Shown in pieces: positions 1-8,247 of a stretch of 64,000 nucleotides of DNA. The number at the start of each line of letters is the position of its first letter. Within the stretch, counting starts at the first letter, position 1. Under the pieces are notes generated by a model. It saw nothing but the letters and a program-made list of their open reading frames with translations, was not told the origin of the DNA and ran no database searches. This DNA is from Rhizobium sp. AC27/96 (GTDB lineage: Bacteria > Pseudomonadota > Alphaproteobacteria > Rhizobiales > Rhizobiaceae): the NCBI RefSeq assembly GCF_001692325.1, contig NZ_LXKN01000001.1:124001-188000 (forward strand), written 5' to 3'. The translations under genes and the position numbers were made by a program.

Positions 1-506
1 CGCAGAACATCGTCATCGGTGGTGCCGCCGGTGCTTTCCCGCCGGTTATCGGCTGGGCTTGCGTCACCGGAAGCGTGTCGATCGAGAGCATCGTGCTCTT
101 CCTGATCATCTTTCTCTGGACGCCGGCGCATTTCTGGGCGCTGGCGCTCTTCAAGATGCGCGACTACGAGGCCGTCGGAGTCCCGATGCTGCCGAACGTG
201 TCGGGCATCCCGACGACGAAGAACCAGATCGTCGTCTATGCTGTGCTGACCGCCATCTTCGGCGTCGTGCCGGCTTTCATGGGCTTTGCGAGTGTGGGTT
301 ACGGTGTCGCCGCCGCCGCACTCGGTTTGATTTTCGTACACTGTTCCATCGCCGTCTGGCGGATGGCCGATGGCGACGAAAAGATGGTGCCGGCAAAGAA
401 GCTTTTCGCCTATTCCATCTTCTATCTCTTTGCGATCTTCTCCGCGCTGCTTATCGACAGGCTCGTCGCCGTGCTGATGTCGGCTGGCGTTGGAGGCTGG
501 CTATGA
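1..506 (+). CDS. ctaB: Protoheme IX farnesyltransferase (heme O synthase), 5' end outside window
   Basis: Membrane prenyltransferase that converts protoheme IX to heme O for terminal oxidases. The frame is open from the first bases of the window (codon frame starting at base 3) and reads [13 protein letters not shown], a conserved stretch of the UbiA-type CtaB family, followed by several hydrophobic helices. [13 protein letters not shown] segment is also typical. The start and roughly the first half of the gene lie upstream. Its TGA overlaps the ATG of the next small gene (ATGA), and ctaG and ctaE follow, so this is the cox operon. Identification rests on family motifs and on the neighbours. 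Confidence 0.93.
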   Translation, partial: QNIVIGGAAGAFPPVIGWACVTGSVSIESIVLFLIIFLWTPAHFWALALFKMRDYEAVGVPMLPNVSGIPTTKNQIVVYAVLTAIFGVVPAFMGFASVGYGVAAAALGLIFVHCSIAVWRMADGDEKMVPAKKLFAYSIFYLFAIFSALLIDRLVAVLMSAGVGGWL

Positions 507-643
507 TCGAGCTTGTCAAATTGACGGAAGCGCAGAAGAAATCGCGGCGAGGGCGTAATATCGCGCTCGGATTGGTGTTGGCCGGCCTGGTGGTCCTGTT
601 TTACGCGATCACCATCATCAAGGTCGGCACCGGACACGTTTGA
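503..643 (+). CDS. Small CoxF-like membrane protein of the cytochrome oxidase operon
   Basis: A 46-residue protein with a charged N-terminus ([14 protein letters not shown]) and one hydrophobic helix at about residues 19-40. Alphaproteobacterial cox operons commonly carry a short single-helix protein here, between ctaB and ctaG, sometimes called CoxF. Its start overlaps the ctaB stop as ATGA and it ends six bases before the ctaG start, so translational coupling is likely. Function is inferred from position: probably an assembly or stability factor for cytochrome c oxidase. No catalytic motif is visible. Confidence 0.8.
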   Translation: MIELVKLTEAQKKSRRGRNIALGLVLAGLVVLFYAITIIKVGTGHV

Positions 644-649
644 GGAGGC

Positions 650-1264
650 GTGATGGAGGAGGGGGCAGTGAAAAGCACAAGAACGGGCGGCCGTAACAAC
701 GGGCTGGTCGTCGCCATGTGCCTGAGCTTCGTCATCGGCATGAGCGTCATGTGCGCCGCTGCCGTGCCGCTCTACCGCATGTTCTGCCAGGTGACGGGCT
801 ATAACGGCACGACGCAGCGCGTCGAACAGGTGTCCAATGTCATTCTCGACAAGCCGATCCAGGTTTCCTTCGACGCCAATGTCGCGCCGGGCTTGCCCTG
901 GGATTTCAAGCCGCTGCAGAAATCGGTGAGCCCCAAGATCGGCGAGACGGTCGAGGTTAAGTTTGAGATCGAGAACAGGTCCGACAAGACGGAGCGTGGC
1001 CAGGCGATCTTCAACGTCACGCCGCTGGAGGCTGGTGTCTATTTCAACAAGGTCCAGTGCTTCTGCTTCAACGAAACGGATCTTGGGCCTGGGGAAAAGC
1101 GCGAGATGTCGGTGGTTTTCTATGTCGATCCTGAGATCACCAAGGCTGTAGAAACCAAGACGATCAATGCGCTGACACTGTCCTACACATTCTACCCACG
1201 GGAAGGCGCAAAGCCCGTGGCGTCGAATGAAGGCACGGTACAGGCCGTTGAAAAGAAACTTTGA
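650..1264 (+). CDS. ctaG: Cytochrome c oxidase assembly protein CtaG (Cox11)
   Basis: Copper chaperone that inserts CuB into subunit I of the aa3 oxidase. It is 204 residues, with one N-terminal membrane helix at about residues 19-41 and a periplasmic beta domain. That domain carries the copper-binding CFCF motif (Cys137 and Cys139) within [24 protein letters not shown] ribosome site precedes a GTG at 650, directly followed by an ATG at 653; either could be used, and a GTG at 668 is also possible. It is co-transcribed with ctaB and ctaE. Family and role are secure. Confidence 0.96.
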   Translation: MMEEGAVKSTRTGGRNNGLVVAMCLSFVIGMSVMCAAAVPLYRMFCQVTGYNGTTQRVEQVSNVILDKPIQVSFDANVAPGLPWDFKPLQKSVSPKIGETVEVKFEIENRSDKTERGQAIFNVTPLEAGVYFNKVQCFCFNETDLGPGEKREMSVVFYVDPEITKAVETKTINALTLSYTFYPREGAKPVASNEGTVQAVEKKL

Positions 1265-1327
1265 TGGAGAGTGCTTTTCGGTTTGACCGGGAGCAATATG
1301 GGAAAAAGTTATTCGGGGATTGCTGAC

Positions 1328-2206
1328 ATGGCCGAAGCGCATCAGAAGAAACACGACTATCACATTATCGATCCCAGCCCCTGGCCGATCGTCGCGGCCA
1401 TCGGGGCATTCGTGCTCACCTTCGGTGGTGTCGGATTCATGCGCTACCTGAATGGCAGCGCACTGCATCTGTTCGGCGTGGATTGGGCGCATCCGTGGCT
1501 TTTCTTCATCGGCCTGGCTGTGGTCCTCTACGTCATGTACGGCTGGTGGTCGGATACGATCAAGGAAGCGCATGAGGGTGCCCATACGCGGGTGGTGTCA
1601 CTGCACCTGCGCTACGGCATGATCATGTTCATCGCTTCTGAAGTGATGTTCTTCGTCGCCTGGTTCTGGGCCTATTTCGACGTCAGCCTGTTCCCGAACG
1701 AGGCGATCCAGGCATCGCGAACGGCCTTCCTCGGCGGCCAGTTTCCGCCGAAGGGTGTCGAGGTTCTCGATCCCTGGCACCTGCCGATCTACAACACCAT
1801 CATCCTGCTGCTCTCCGGCACAACGGTCACCTGGGCGCACCATGCGCTGCTGCATGGCGATCGCAAGGGCCTGATCCAGGGTCTGACGCTCACTGTCGTG
1901 CTTGGCGCCCTGTTCTCCTGCGTACAGGCCTATGAGTATGCGCACGCGCCCTTCGCGTTCAAAAACTCGATCTATGGTGCGACCTTCTTCATGGCGACTG
2001 GTTTCCACGGTTTCCACGTGTTGATCGGTACGATCTTCCTGCTGGTCTGCCTCATTCGCGCTATCAAGGGCGATTTCACCCCGAAGCAGCATTTCGGCTT
2101 CGAGGCGGCGGCCTGGTACTGGCATTTCGTCGACGTCGTCTGGCTGTTCCTGTTCTTCGCCATCTACATCTGGGGCAGCTGGGGTGCGCCGCTCGCGGCG
2201 GGTTAA
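1328..2206 (+). CDS. ctaE: Cytochrome c oxidase subunit III
   Basis: Integral membrane subunit III of the aa3-type cytochrome c oxidase, about 292 residues with seven hydrophobic segments. Recognisable stretches include CVQAYEYAHAPFAF and GFHGFHVLIGTIFL, which are characteristic of COX3. The frame stays open upstream to 1271, but the start at 1328 (MAEAHQKKHDYHIIDPSPWP) matches the usual rhizobial N-terminus. It is followed by a strong intrinsic terminator, which suggests the first transcript of the cox cluster ends here. Confidence 0.96.
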   Translation: MAEAHQKKHDYHIIDPSPWPIVAAIGAFVLTFGGVGFMRYLNGSALHLFGVDWAHPWLFFIGLAVVLYVMYGWWSDTIKEAHEGAHTRVVSLHLRYGMIMFIASEVMFFVAWFWAYFDVSLFPNEAIQASRTAFLGGQFPPKGVEVLDPWHLPIYNTIILLLSGTTVTWAHHALLHGDRKGLIQGLTLTVVLGALFSCVQAYEYAHAPFAFKNSIYGATFFMATGFHGFHVLIGTIFLLVCLIRAIKGDFTPKQHFGFEAAAWYWHFVDVVWLFLFFAIYIWGSWGAPLAAG

Positions 2207-2215
2207 GGCTGATCG

Positions 2216-2920
2216 TCAATCATCCTCTTGCAATGAAAGGCGGGCACTTGTTGCCCGCTTTTTTGTTGAAGCGGTGTGGACCGCCAGCCGTTCGAATGCC
2301 GATGGGCTGGGAATGCCACGATCAAAGGCTTGCCTGATCTCTTCCGCGCATGCCTGCGGGCTATTCGCCGAGGTATCGACTTCCAGATCGTAAATCCCCG
2401 GTTGGTGCACCTGTTCCTGCCAGGCAAGCACCGGTGCCGGAACCGCCATGTCCGAGCTGACCGGAATATAAGTTCCTTGCCTCTCCGGGCCTTCTGCCAG
2501 CCGGCGCTGCATCACCACATCGAGCGAGCAGCGCACGCCGACAAAGAGTGTCGGCAATCCCGCTAACCGTTTGGCGCAATCAGAGAGAATGTTTAGCGGG
2601 CGCGAATAGGCGTCATGATGTCCGAACTCGGCGACGACGTTGAGGCCGAGGCGGCTATGTGCGGCGATCGAGGCATAGAGTGCGGCATAAAAGCGCGGAA
2701 TCAGCGGCTCGAGATCAGGCCGTTCGCCGCCGGGGCGCAGGCCGATGCCCGGACGATAGCGCAGCGGCGTGGCATGGCGGACATAGACGTCGACACCGAG
2801 ATTGACCCATACGCCGTCAAATCCAGCCTGAATCACCTCGACGATGCTGCTCTTTCCGGATCGTGGCGCGCCGTTCAGGATGATGATACGGCCGTCGCCT
2901 AGGCCTTGGCTTTGTTGCAT
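2216..2920 (-). CDS. Chloramphenicol phosphotransferase-like (CPT family) P-loop kinase
   Basis: A 234-residue protein with a P-loop GAPRSGKS at residues 17-24. It has an Asp at about residue 44 (NLGVDVYVRHATP), placed like the catalytic Asp of the CPT family. The later stretch VRCSLDVVMQRRLAEGPERQG resembles the family's lid region. CPT enzymes phosphorylate a hydroxyl of chloramphenicol, but most homologues have unknown substrates, so resistance is not implied. The gene lies antisense between ctaE and the DUF983/surf1 genes, and its last 15 or so codons run through the ctaE terminator. AAGGGA about eight bases upstream supports the start. Confidence 0.8.
   Translation of the reverse strand: MQQSQGLGDGRIIILNGAPRSGKSSIVEVIQAGFDGVWVNLGVDVYVRHATPLRYRPGIGLRPGGERPDLEPLIPRFYAALYASIAAHSRLGLNVVAEFGHHDAYSRPLNILSDCAKRLAGLPTLFVGVRCSLDVVMQRRLAEGPERQGTYIPVSSDMAVPAPVLAWQEQVHQPGIYDLEVDTSANSPQACAEEIRQAFDRGIPSPSAFERLAVHTASTKKRATSARLSLQEDD
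2240..2264 (+). terminator. Intrinsic terminator of ctaB-ctaE transcript
   Basis: Seven-base stem GCGGGCA/TGCCCGC with a five-base loop, followed directly by six T residues. It lies 33 bases after the ctaE stop. It also falls inside the 3' end of the antisense phosphotransferase gene and so encodes part of that protein's C-terminus. Confidence 0.85.
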
Positions 2921-2938
2921 GAGGCAGTTCCCTTTCGG

Positions 2939-3070
2939 ATGTATTCGGACACGGATGCGGTGTACGAGCTTTTCGATTGGACGGATTGGCGCATCGCGGC
3001 TACTGATTGTGACAGGGACGAGACCATCATGCTCGCCCGCAATGGCAGGCTGATCGAGACCGAATTTTGA
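2939..3070 (+). CDS. Possible small acidic protein upstream of DUF983 gene
   Basis: A 43-codon frame reading MYSDTDAVYELFDWTDWR and ending in GRLIETEF. Its stop overlaps the TTG start of the DUF983 gene, as in translational coupling, and about 70 percent of its codons end in G or C, as in neighbouring real genes. A GAGG lies about 14 bases upstream, which is rather far. It starts only 18 bases from the divergent kinase gene. No family was recognised; it could be a genuine short gene or a chance frame in the promoter region. Confidence 0.4.
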   Translation: MYSDTDAVYELFDWTDWRIAATDCDRDETIMLARNGRLIETEF

Positions 3071-3486
3071 CCTCAGAGCAAGACAAGAACCCCAGCGAAA
3101 CGCCCCATGATGACAGCGCCCTCTTTGCGCCCGTCGATCCGTTCAAGGTGGGCTTCCAGGGCTGTTGCCCGCGGTGCGGCCATGGCAAGCTCTTCGACGG
3201 ATTGTTGTCGATAAAGCCGCGCTGTTCCGCCTGCGATCTCGATTATGCCTTTGCCGATGCGGGCGATGGCCCGGCGGTCTTTGTCATCCTGATCGTCGGT
3301 TTCATCGTCATTGGTCTGGTCCTGTGGACACAGATCAACTACGCGCCACCGGTCTGGGTCTACATAGTGCTGTTTGCGCCGCTGACCATCATCCTGTCGC
3401 TGCTGTCTCTGCGCTGGTGCAAGGGCATTCTGATCGCGCTGCAATACCGCAACAAGGCCAGCGAAGGGCGGATCAGTCATGACTGA
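3067..3486 (+). CDS. DUF983 zinc-ribbon membrane protein of the cox cluster
   Basis: A 139-residue protein with an N-terminal zinc-ribbon-like pair of cysteine motifs (CPRCGHGKLFDG and CSACDLDY), then two membrane helices at about residues 70-90 and 98-117. This is the DUF983 arrangement, found beside cytochrome oxidase assembly genes in alphaproteobacteria. The only plausible start is TTG at 3067, because no in-frame ATG or GTG precedes the first domain. It overlaps surf1 by eight bases. A role in oxidase assembly is inferred from context only. Confidence 0.85.
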   Translation: MTSEQDKNPSETPHDDSALFAPVDPFKVGFQGCCPRCGHGKLFDGLLSIKPRCSACDLDYAFADAGDGPAVFVILIVGFIVIGLVLWTQINYAPPVWVYIVLFAPLTIILSLLSLRWCKGILIALQYRNKASEGRISHD

Positions 3487-4240
3487 GGCTGCCTTGCCGG
3501 TTCGCCGCTCCAATCCTTTGTGGCAGGTCCTCAAGGCGCTGATCCTGCTCGCCGTGCTCGTGATCCTTGTGGGGTTGGGCACCTGGCAGGTGCAGCGGTT
3601 GCACTGGAAGGAAGGCCTGCTGGCCGACATTGCCGCGCGCAAGGATGCGCCCGCCGTGCCGCTATCGGCGATCGAGGCGATGGCCTCATCCGGGGGAGAC
3701 ATCGAATATCGCGTGGTGACCGTCACCGGCCACTATCTCAACAACAAGGAACGCGATTTTCTCTCCACCTATGGAGAGGAGCCGGGCTTTCACATCTATA
3801 CGCCTCTGCAGCTTGCCGATGGCCGCTTCGTCTTCGTCAACAGGGGCTTTGTGCCATCTGACGCGAAAGAGCCGGAAATGCGAAAGCAGGGGCAGTTGAC
3901 CGGCGAGCAGACGGTGACCGGCCTTGCGCGCGCCAAGCTCACCGAGCAGCCCTCGGGCATGCCGGATAATGATCTCGGCAAGAACATATTCTTCTGGCGG
4001 GATCTGGATGCGATGGCGTCCAGCGTCGGACTGCCGAAGGACAAGGTCCTGCCATTCTTCATCGATGCCGACAAGACGCCGAATCCCGCCGGCCTGCCGA
4101 TCGGCGGCGTCACCATCATCGACCTGCCGAATAGCCACCTGCAATATGCCGTGACTTGGTACGGCCTCGCGGTAGCGCTTGTTGCCATCGTCGCGATCTC
4201 CTGGTGGCGCAAACACCACCCGGATGCACCCTCACAATAG
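3479..4240 (+). CDS. SURF1 family cytochrome c oxidase assembly protein
   Basis: A 253-residue protein with the SURF1 topology: one N-terminal helix (about residues 17-37, ending GTWQVQRLHWKEGLL), a large periplasmic domain, and a C-terminal helix (HLQYAVTWYGLAVALVAIV). Bacterial SURF1 binds heme a and helps load it into subunit I. The start overlaps the DUF983 gene. The next 161 bases contain a hairpin repeat before ispH, so this is probably the last gene of the oxidase assembly unit. Confidence 0.93.
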   Translation: MTEAALPVRRSNPLWQVLKALILLAVLVILVGLGTWQVQRLHWKEGLLADIAARKDAPAVPLSAIEAMASSGGDIEYRVVTVTGHYLNNKERDFLSTYGEEPGFHIYTPLQLADGRFVFVNRGFVPSDAKEPEMRKQGQLTGEQTVTGLARAKLTEQPSGMPDNDLGKNIFFWRDLDAMASSVGLPKDKVLPFFIDADKTPNPAGLPIGGVTIIDLPNSHLQYAVTWYGLAVALVAIVAISWWRKHHPDAPSQ

Positions 4241-4286
4241 AGGCATGCAATAGAATAGCTTCATTTCGATGGAATATTCGGCTAGA

Positions 4287-4330
4287 GCATGATCCCAAAA
4301 GTGCGCAGCGGTTTTTGGATAAGATCATGC
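4287..4330. repeat. Short hairpin intergenic repeat, copy 1
   Basis: Palindromic element with outer arms GCATGATC/GATCATGC and inner arms CCAAAA/TTTTGG around the core GTGCGCAGCGG. A second copy at 50752-50795 has the same core but different outer arms that still pair with each other. It sits between surf1 and ispH. It resembles a widespread rhizobial intergenic palindrome; that link is from memory. Confidence 0.75.
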
Positions 4331-4401
4331 GGACTCAATGGAGCAGGCGGCAGGGCATACCTATCCATGGCTGAGCCCCCGCCGCGCATTTCGGAAGAGA
4401 C

Positions 4402-5409
4402 ATGAACATAGCCGTTTCCAAACCTGACCTGACCATCCGGCTTTGCGGGCCGCGCGGCTTTTGCGCCGGCGTCGATCGCGCCATCCAGATCGTCGTGCTG
4501 GCGCTGAAGGCCTATGGCGCGCCTGTCTATGTCCGCCACGAGATCGTGCACAATCGCTACGTGGTCGAGGGGCTGGAGGCCAAGGGCGCCATCTTCGTGG
4601 AAGAGCTGGACGAAATTCCGGCCGAGCACCGCGCCCAGCCGGTGGTCTTTTCCGCCCATGGCGTACCGAAGGCCGTGCCGGCCGACGCCGATGCGCGCAA
4701 TCTCTTTTATCTCGACGCTACCTGCCCGCTGGTCTCCAAGGTGCACAAGCAGGCCATGCGCCACAACCGGCTCGGTCGTCATGTCGTCCTCATTGGCCAC
4801 GCCGGCCATCCGGAAGTGATCGGCACCATGGGGCAGTTGCCGGAAGGCGCCGTTTCGCTGATCGAGACGGTGGAAGATGCCGATGTCTACGAACCGGTTG
4901 ATCCCGACAATCTCGGTTTCGTTACGCAGACGACGCTCTCGGTCGATGATACCGCCGGCGTTATCGCGCGGTTGCAGGAGCGTTTTCCGAACCTGACGGC
5001 GCCCGCCGCCGACTCGATCTGTTACGCGACGACCAATCGCCAGGAAGTCGTCAAGCAGGCAGCTCCCGGCTGCGATCTCTTCATCGTCGTCGGCGCGCCG
5101 AATTCCTCGAACTCCAAGCGGCTCGTCGAAGTGGCGCTAAGGGCAGGGGCGACGAAATCCGTGCTCGTTCAGCGCGCTTCGGAAATCGATTGGGACAATA
5201 TCGGCGACATCAAGACGGTCGGTCTCTCGGCTGGTGCATCTGCGCCAGAAGTCATCGTCAACGAGATCATCGAAGCGTTCCGCGCTCGCTACAATGCCGT
5301 CGTGGAGCTCGCCGAAACGGTCAAGGAAACCGAGAATTTCCTCGTCAATCGCGAGCTGCGCAGCATCGAGTTGACGACGGCGGACATGGCTTTCGTCAAC
5401 GGGGATTGA
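4402..5409 (+). CDS. ispH: 4-hydroxy-3-methylbut-2-enyl diphosphate reductase
   Basis: Last enzyme of the MEP isoprenoid pathway: an iron-sulfur enzyme reducing HMBPP to IPP and DMAPP in the cytosol. The three cluster cysteines are at about Cys21 ([10 protein letters not shown]), Cys108 (DATCPLVSK) and Cys207 ([10 protein letters not shown]). HEIVHN at 46-51 and NSSNSKRL are also present. Its 335 residues match the family length. An AAGAGA site precedes the ATG. It is followed by a mosaic repeat and then thrB, a common neighbour in rhizobia. Confidence 0.97.
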   Translation: MNIAVSKPDLTIRLCGPRGFCAGVDRAIQIVVLALKAYGAPVYVRHEIVHNRYVVEGLEAKGAIFVEELDEIPAEHRAQPVVFSAHGVPKAVPADADARNLFYLDATCPLVSKVHKQAMRHNRLGRHVVLIGHAGHPEVIGTMGQLPEGAVSLIETVEDADVYEPVDPDNLGFVTQTTLSVDDTAGVIARLQERFPNLTAPAADSICYATTNRQEVVKQAAPGCDLFIVVGAPNSSNSKRLVEVALRAGATKSVLVQRASEIDWDNIGDIKTVGLSAGASAPEVIVNEIIEAFRARYNAVVELAETVKETENFLVNRELRSIELTTADMAFVNGD

Positions 5410-5417
5410 GGAAGGGC

Positions 5418-5566
5418 CCCCTCGTCCTTCGAGGCCTAGCCGCTTGCGTTGACGCTCAATCGGCAAGGGACTTCAGGATGAGGCGGAGAGAGTTTCGTCG
5501 CCGGGCGCTCAAGAGATCAGCCCTCATGGTGAGGAGGCCCTAAGGGCCGTCTCGAACCAGGAGGGC
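5418..5566. repeat. Degenerate mosaic palindromic repeat between ispH and thrB
   Basis: The ends form imperfect inverted arms (CCCTCGTCCTTCGAGGC on the left; GTCTCGAACCAGGAGGG on the right, read as its complement). Between them are CAGGATGAGG and CCTCATGGTGAGGAGGCC blocks. This CCTCATCCTGAGGAG/TCTCGAA pattern is a familiar alphaproteobacterial intergenic repeat. This copy looks decayed. It fills nearly the whole 196-base gap. Confidence 0.65.
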
Positions 5567-5605
5567 GGGCGGTTACGGCGCCAGCGTGTATCAAGGGAAT
5601 GTTTC

Positions 5606-6571
5606 GTGGCTGTTTATACCGATATTACCGAAGACGATTTGAAGTGGTTCCTGACGGAATACGACGTTGGCGAACTTCTCTCCTACAAGGGCATTGCCGA
5701 GGGCGTCGAGAATTCGAACTTCCTGCTGCACACCACGCGCGATCCGCTGATCCTGACGCTCTATGAAAAGCGAGTCGACAAGGGCGACCTGCCGTTTTTC
5801 CTGGGGCTGATGCAGCACCTGTCGAGCCGGGGTCTGTCCTGCCCGCTGCCGCTGCCGCGCAAGGATGGCGAATTGCTCGGCCATCTCTCCGGTCGGCCGG
5901 CCGCGCTGATTTCCTTTCTCGAAGGCATGTGGCTGCGCAAGCCCGATGCCAATCATTGCCGCGAAGTCGGCAAGGCGCTGGCGGCTATGCATGTCGCCAG
6001 CGAAGGTTTCGAGATCCGCCGCCCGAACGCCTTGTCGCTCGATGGCTGGCAGGGGCTTTGGGAAAAGTCCGAGGCGCGCGCCGATGAAGTCGAGGCCGGG
6101 CTGCAGGACGAGATCCGCGGTGAGCTCGATTTCCTTGGGCAGCATTGGCCGAAGGATCTGCCCGACGGCGTCATCCACGCCGATCTCTTCCCGGACAATG
6201 TCTTCTTTCTCGGCGACGCGCTATCCGGTCTGATCGATTTCTATTTCGCCTGCAACGATCAGCTCGCCTACGATGTTTCGATCTGCCTCAATGCCTGGTG
6301 CTTCGAGAAGGATCACGCCTACAACATCACCAAGGGCATGGCGCTGCTCGAGGGCTATCAGAGCGTGCGGCCGCTGAGCGCCGCCGAAATCGCTGCACTC
6401 CCGACGCTGGCGCGCGGCTCGGCGCTGCGCTTCTTCCTGACCCGCCTCTATGACTGGCTGACGACGCCGGCCGGCGCCATGGTCACCAAGAAGGACCCGC
6501 TCGAATATCTCCGCAAGCTGCGCTTCCACCGTCAGATCGCCTCATCAGCCGAATACGGGCTGAAGGCATGA
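5606..6571 (+). CDS. thrB: Homoserine kinase, APH-fold type
   Basis: Phosphorylates homoserine for threonine synthesis. The 321-residue protein has the aminoglycoside-phosphotransferase fold used by alphaproteobacterial ThrB rather than the GHMP type. It shows catalytic HADLFPDN (His191, Asp193, Asn198) and the metal-binding IDFYFA (Asp211). The ATP-binding N-lobe reads GVENSNFLL. The start is GTG at 5606. Its stop overlaps the rnhA start as ATGA. The partner gene thrC lies 22 kb away at 28276-29673 on the other strand. Confidence 0.95.
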   Translation: MAVYTDITEDDLKWFLTEYDVGELLSYKGIAEGVENSNFLLHTTRDPLILTLYEKRVDKGDLPFFLGLMQHLSSRGLSCPLPLPRKDGELLGHLSGRPAALISFLEGMWLRKPDANHCREVGKALAAMHVASEGFEIRRPNALSLDGWQGLWEKSEARADEVEAGLQDEIRGELDFLGQHWPKDLPDGVIHADLFPDNVFFLGDALSGLIDFYFACNDQLAYDVSICLNAWCFEKDHAYNITKGMALLEGYQSVRPLSAAEIAALPTLARGSALRFFLTRLYDWLTTPAGAMVTKKDPLEYLRKLRFHRQIASSAEYGLKA

Positions 6572-7008
6572 AGCACGTCGATATCTTTACCGATGGAGCC
6601 TGCTCCGGCAATCCCGGCCCGGGCGGCTGGGGCGCGGTGCTTCGCTATGGCGATGTGGAAAAGGAACTGTCCGGCGGCGAGGCTGACACCACCAACAATC
6701 GCATGGAGCTGCTGGCGGCGATTTCGTCGCTCTCCGCGCTGAAAAGCCCCTGCGAAGTCGATCTTTACACCGACAGCGTCTACGTCAAGGACGGCATTAC
6801 CAAGTGGATCTTCGGCTGGAAGAAGAACGGCTGGAAGACCGCGGACAAGAAACCGGTGAAAAATGCCGAGCTGTGGCAGGCGCTGGATGAAGCCTATAAT
6901 CGCCACAAGGTGACGCTCCACTGGGTCAAGGGCCATGCCGGCCACCCGGAAAATGAACGGGCGGACGAACTGGCACGCAAGGGCATGGAGCCTTTCAAGA
7001 AGAAATAG
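6568..7008 (+). CDS. rnhA: Ribonuclease HI
   Basis: Degrades the RNA strand of RNA:DNA hybrids. It is 146 residues with the full DEDD set: Asp9 ([14 protein letters not shown]), Glu47 (NNRMELLAA), Asp69 ([11 protein letters not shown]) and Asp133 (NERADELA), plus the catalytic-loop His in GHAGHPEN. The basic handle region ([16 protein letters not shown]) is present, as in the E. coli type. It overlaps thrB by four bases, an arrangement common in Rhizobiaceae. Confidence 0.97.
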   Translation: MKHVDIFTDGACSGNPGPGGWGAVLRYGDVEKELSGGEADTTNNRMELLAAISSLSALKSPCEVDLYTDSVYVKDGITKWIFGWKKNGWKTADKKPVKNAELWQALDEAYNRHKVTLHWVKGHAGHPENERADELARKGMEPFKKK

Positions 7009-7148
7009 GTCTCGGTTCTGGACGAGAGGGGCACTGGCCGCGCTTGTGAGGCGGGCCAATGGCCCAGTCCATTTGTCGATTTTTGGTCCTGTTGAGCGGG
7101 TCATGGGCGGCGTAGATTTTGCCGGTCCCCATTCAGCGAGAGCCAAAC

Positions 7149-7586
7149 ATGAATTTCAGGCATATCGAAAACGCAGAGGATATTGCGGAGAGCTTCGCGG
7201 TCATGCGCGAACTGCGCCCGCATATCGAAGACCCCGACATTTATCGTCAACGCGTCCAGCGCCAGCAGCAGGATGGCTATCGGCTGCTGGGCGTCTGGCA
7301 GGATGGCGCGCTGTCGGGGCTGGCAGGTTACCGTCATCTCGAAAACCTGATCTATGGGCGGTTCACCTATGTCGACGATCTCGTCGTGCGCCAATCCTGC
7401 CAGCGGTCCAGATTCGGTGCAGAGCTGATCGATCACGTCCGCGAACTGGCCAAGGCCGACGGCAGAGCCATGCTGGTGCTCGACACCGGGCTTGGCAATT
7501 CGCTGGCCCAGCGCTTCTATTTCCGCAACGGGCTCCTGGCGCGCGGTCTGCATTTCAGCCAGATCTTGAAGGAAGCAAGTGCATGA
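7149..7586 (+). CDS. GNAT family N-acetyltransferase
   Basis: About 145 residues from the ATG at 7149 (MNFRHIENAEDIAESF); an upstream in-frame ATG at 7119 is less likely. The GNAT core is visible as YVDDLVVRQSCQRSRFGAEL, with a degenerate acetyl-CoA loop, followed by LDTGLGNSLAQRFYFRNG. The substrate cannot be told. The stop overlaps the following azoreductase gene (ATGA), so the two are probably expressed together. Confidence 0.8.
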   Translation: MNFRHIENAEDIAESFAVMRELRPHIEDPDIYRQRVQRQQQDGYRLLGVWQDGALSGLAGYRHLENLIYGRFTYVDDLVVRQSCQRSRFGAELIDHVRELAKADGRAMLVLDTGLGNSLAQRFYFRNGLLARGLHFSQILKEASA

Positions 7587-8209
7587 AGACCATCTTGCTT
7601 CTGAACGCCAGCCCCCTTGGATCTGCTTCGCGCAGCTATGAGCTGGGAAGGAAGGCGGCCGACAATCTGCTCGATGCCGAGCCGGACATCAGACTGGTCG
7701 AACGCGATCTCTCGGTCATGTGCCCGTCGCCGATCACCGAGCACTATGCCGATGCCATCGTCCAACGCGCGGAACATCATCTGCCTGCCTTCGCGGAATC
7801 GGAAACACTGATTCAAGAAATCGAGGCCTGCAATTATCTGATCGTCGCGACGCCAATGCATAATTTTTCGGTACCGGCATCGCTGAAGCTCTGGATCGAT
7901 TATGTGCTGCGTGCCGGCCGCACTTTCACCTATCGGGATGGCTACAAGGTCGGCCTTCTCGAGGATCGCCCGACGCTTGTCGTTGTGGGTTCCGGTGGCG
8001 CTCATGATGGTCCGCGTGCCCGACAACCCGATTATCTCTCGCCCTATTTTGCCCATGTGCTGGCGACGATCGGCATCACAAACGTGCAGTTCATTCGTCT
8101 GCAGGGATTGGCGGTAGCAGATCTAGCAACCGAGGCTCTCGCGCTCGGCAACCGGCAGCTTGCCGCCAATCCTGTCTTCGGGCTAACCTCTGCCGTCACG
8201 GGATCGTAG
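7583..8209 (+). CDS. FMN-dependent NADH-azoreductase / NAD(P)H quinone reductase-like flavodoxin-fold protein
   Basis: A 208-residue protein with a flavodoxin-like fold. The phosphate loop NASPLGSASRSYELG is near the N-terminus, and ATPMHNFSVPASLKLWIDYV with RAGRTFTY are hallmark FMN/quinone-binding stretches of the AzoR (AcpD) family. The family reduces quinones and azo dyes with NADH. It is translationally coupled to the upstream acetyltransferase and followed two bases later by the longest possible frame of the MocR gene. Confidence 0.88.
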   Translation: MKTILLLNASPLGSASRSYELGRKAADNLLDAEPDIRLVERDLSVMCPSPITEHYADAIVQRAEHHLPAFAESETLIQEIEACNYLIVATPMHNFSVPASLKLWIDYVLRAGRTFTYRDGYKVGLLEDRPTLVVVGSGGAHDGPRARQPDYLSPYFAHVLATIGITNVQFIRLQGLAVADLATEALALGNRQLAANPVFGLTSAVTGS

Positions 8210-8247
8210 GCGTGGGCGCGAGCCCGCATAGGCAGGACATAGCCTTC

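Noticed and set aside
422..1585. Long leftward open frame of 387 codons opposite ctaG/ctaE
   Set aside because: It lies opposite three well-identified cox genes, is rich in His/Asp/Arg as expected of GC-rich antisense frames, and shows no family motif.
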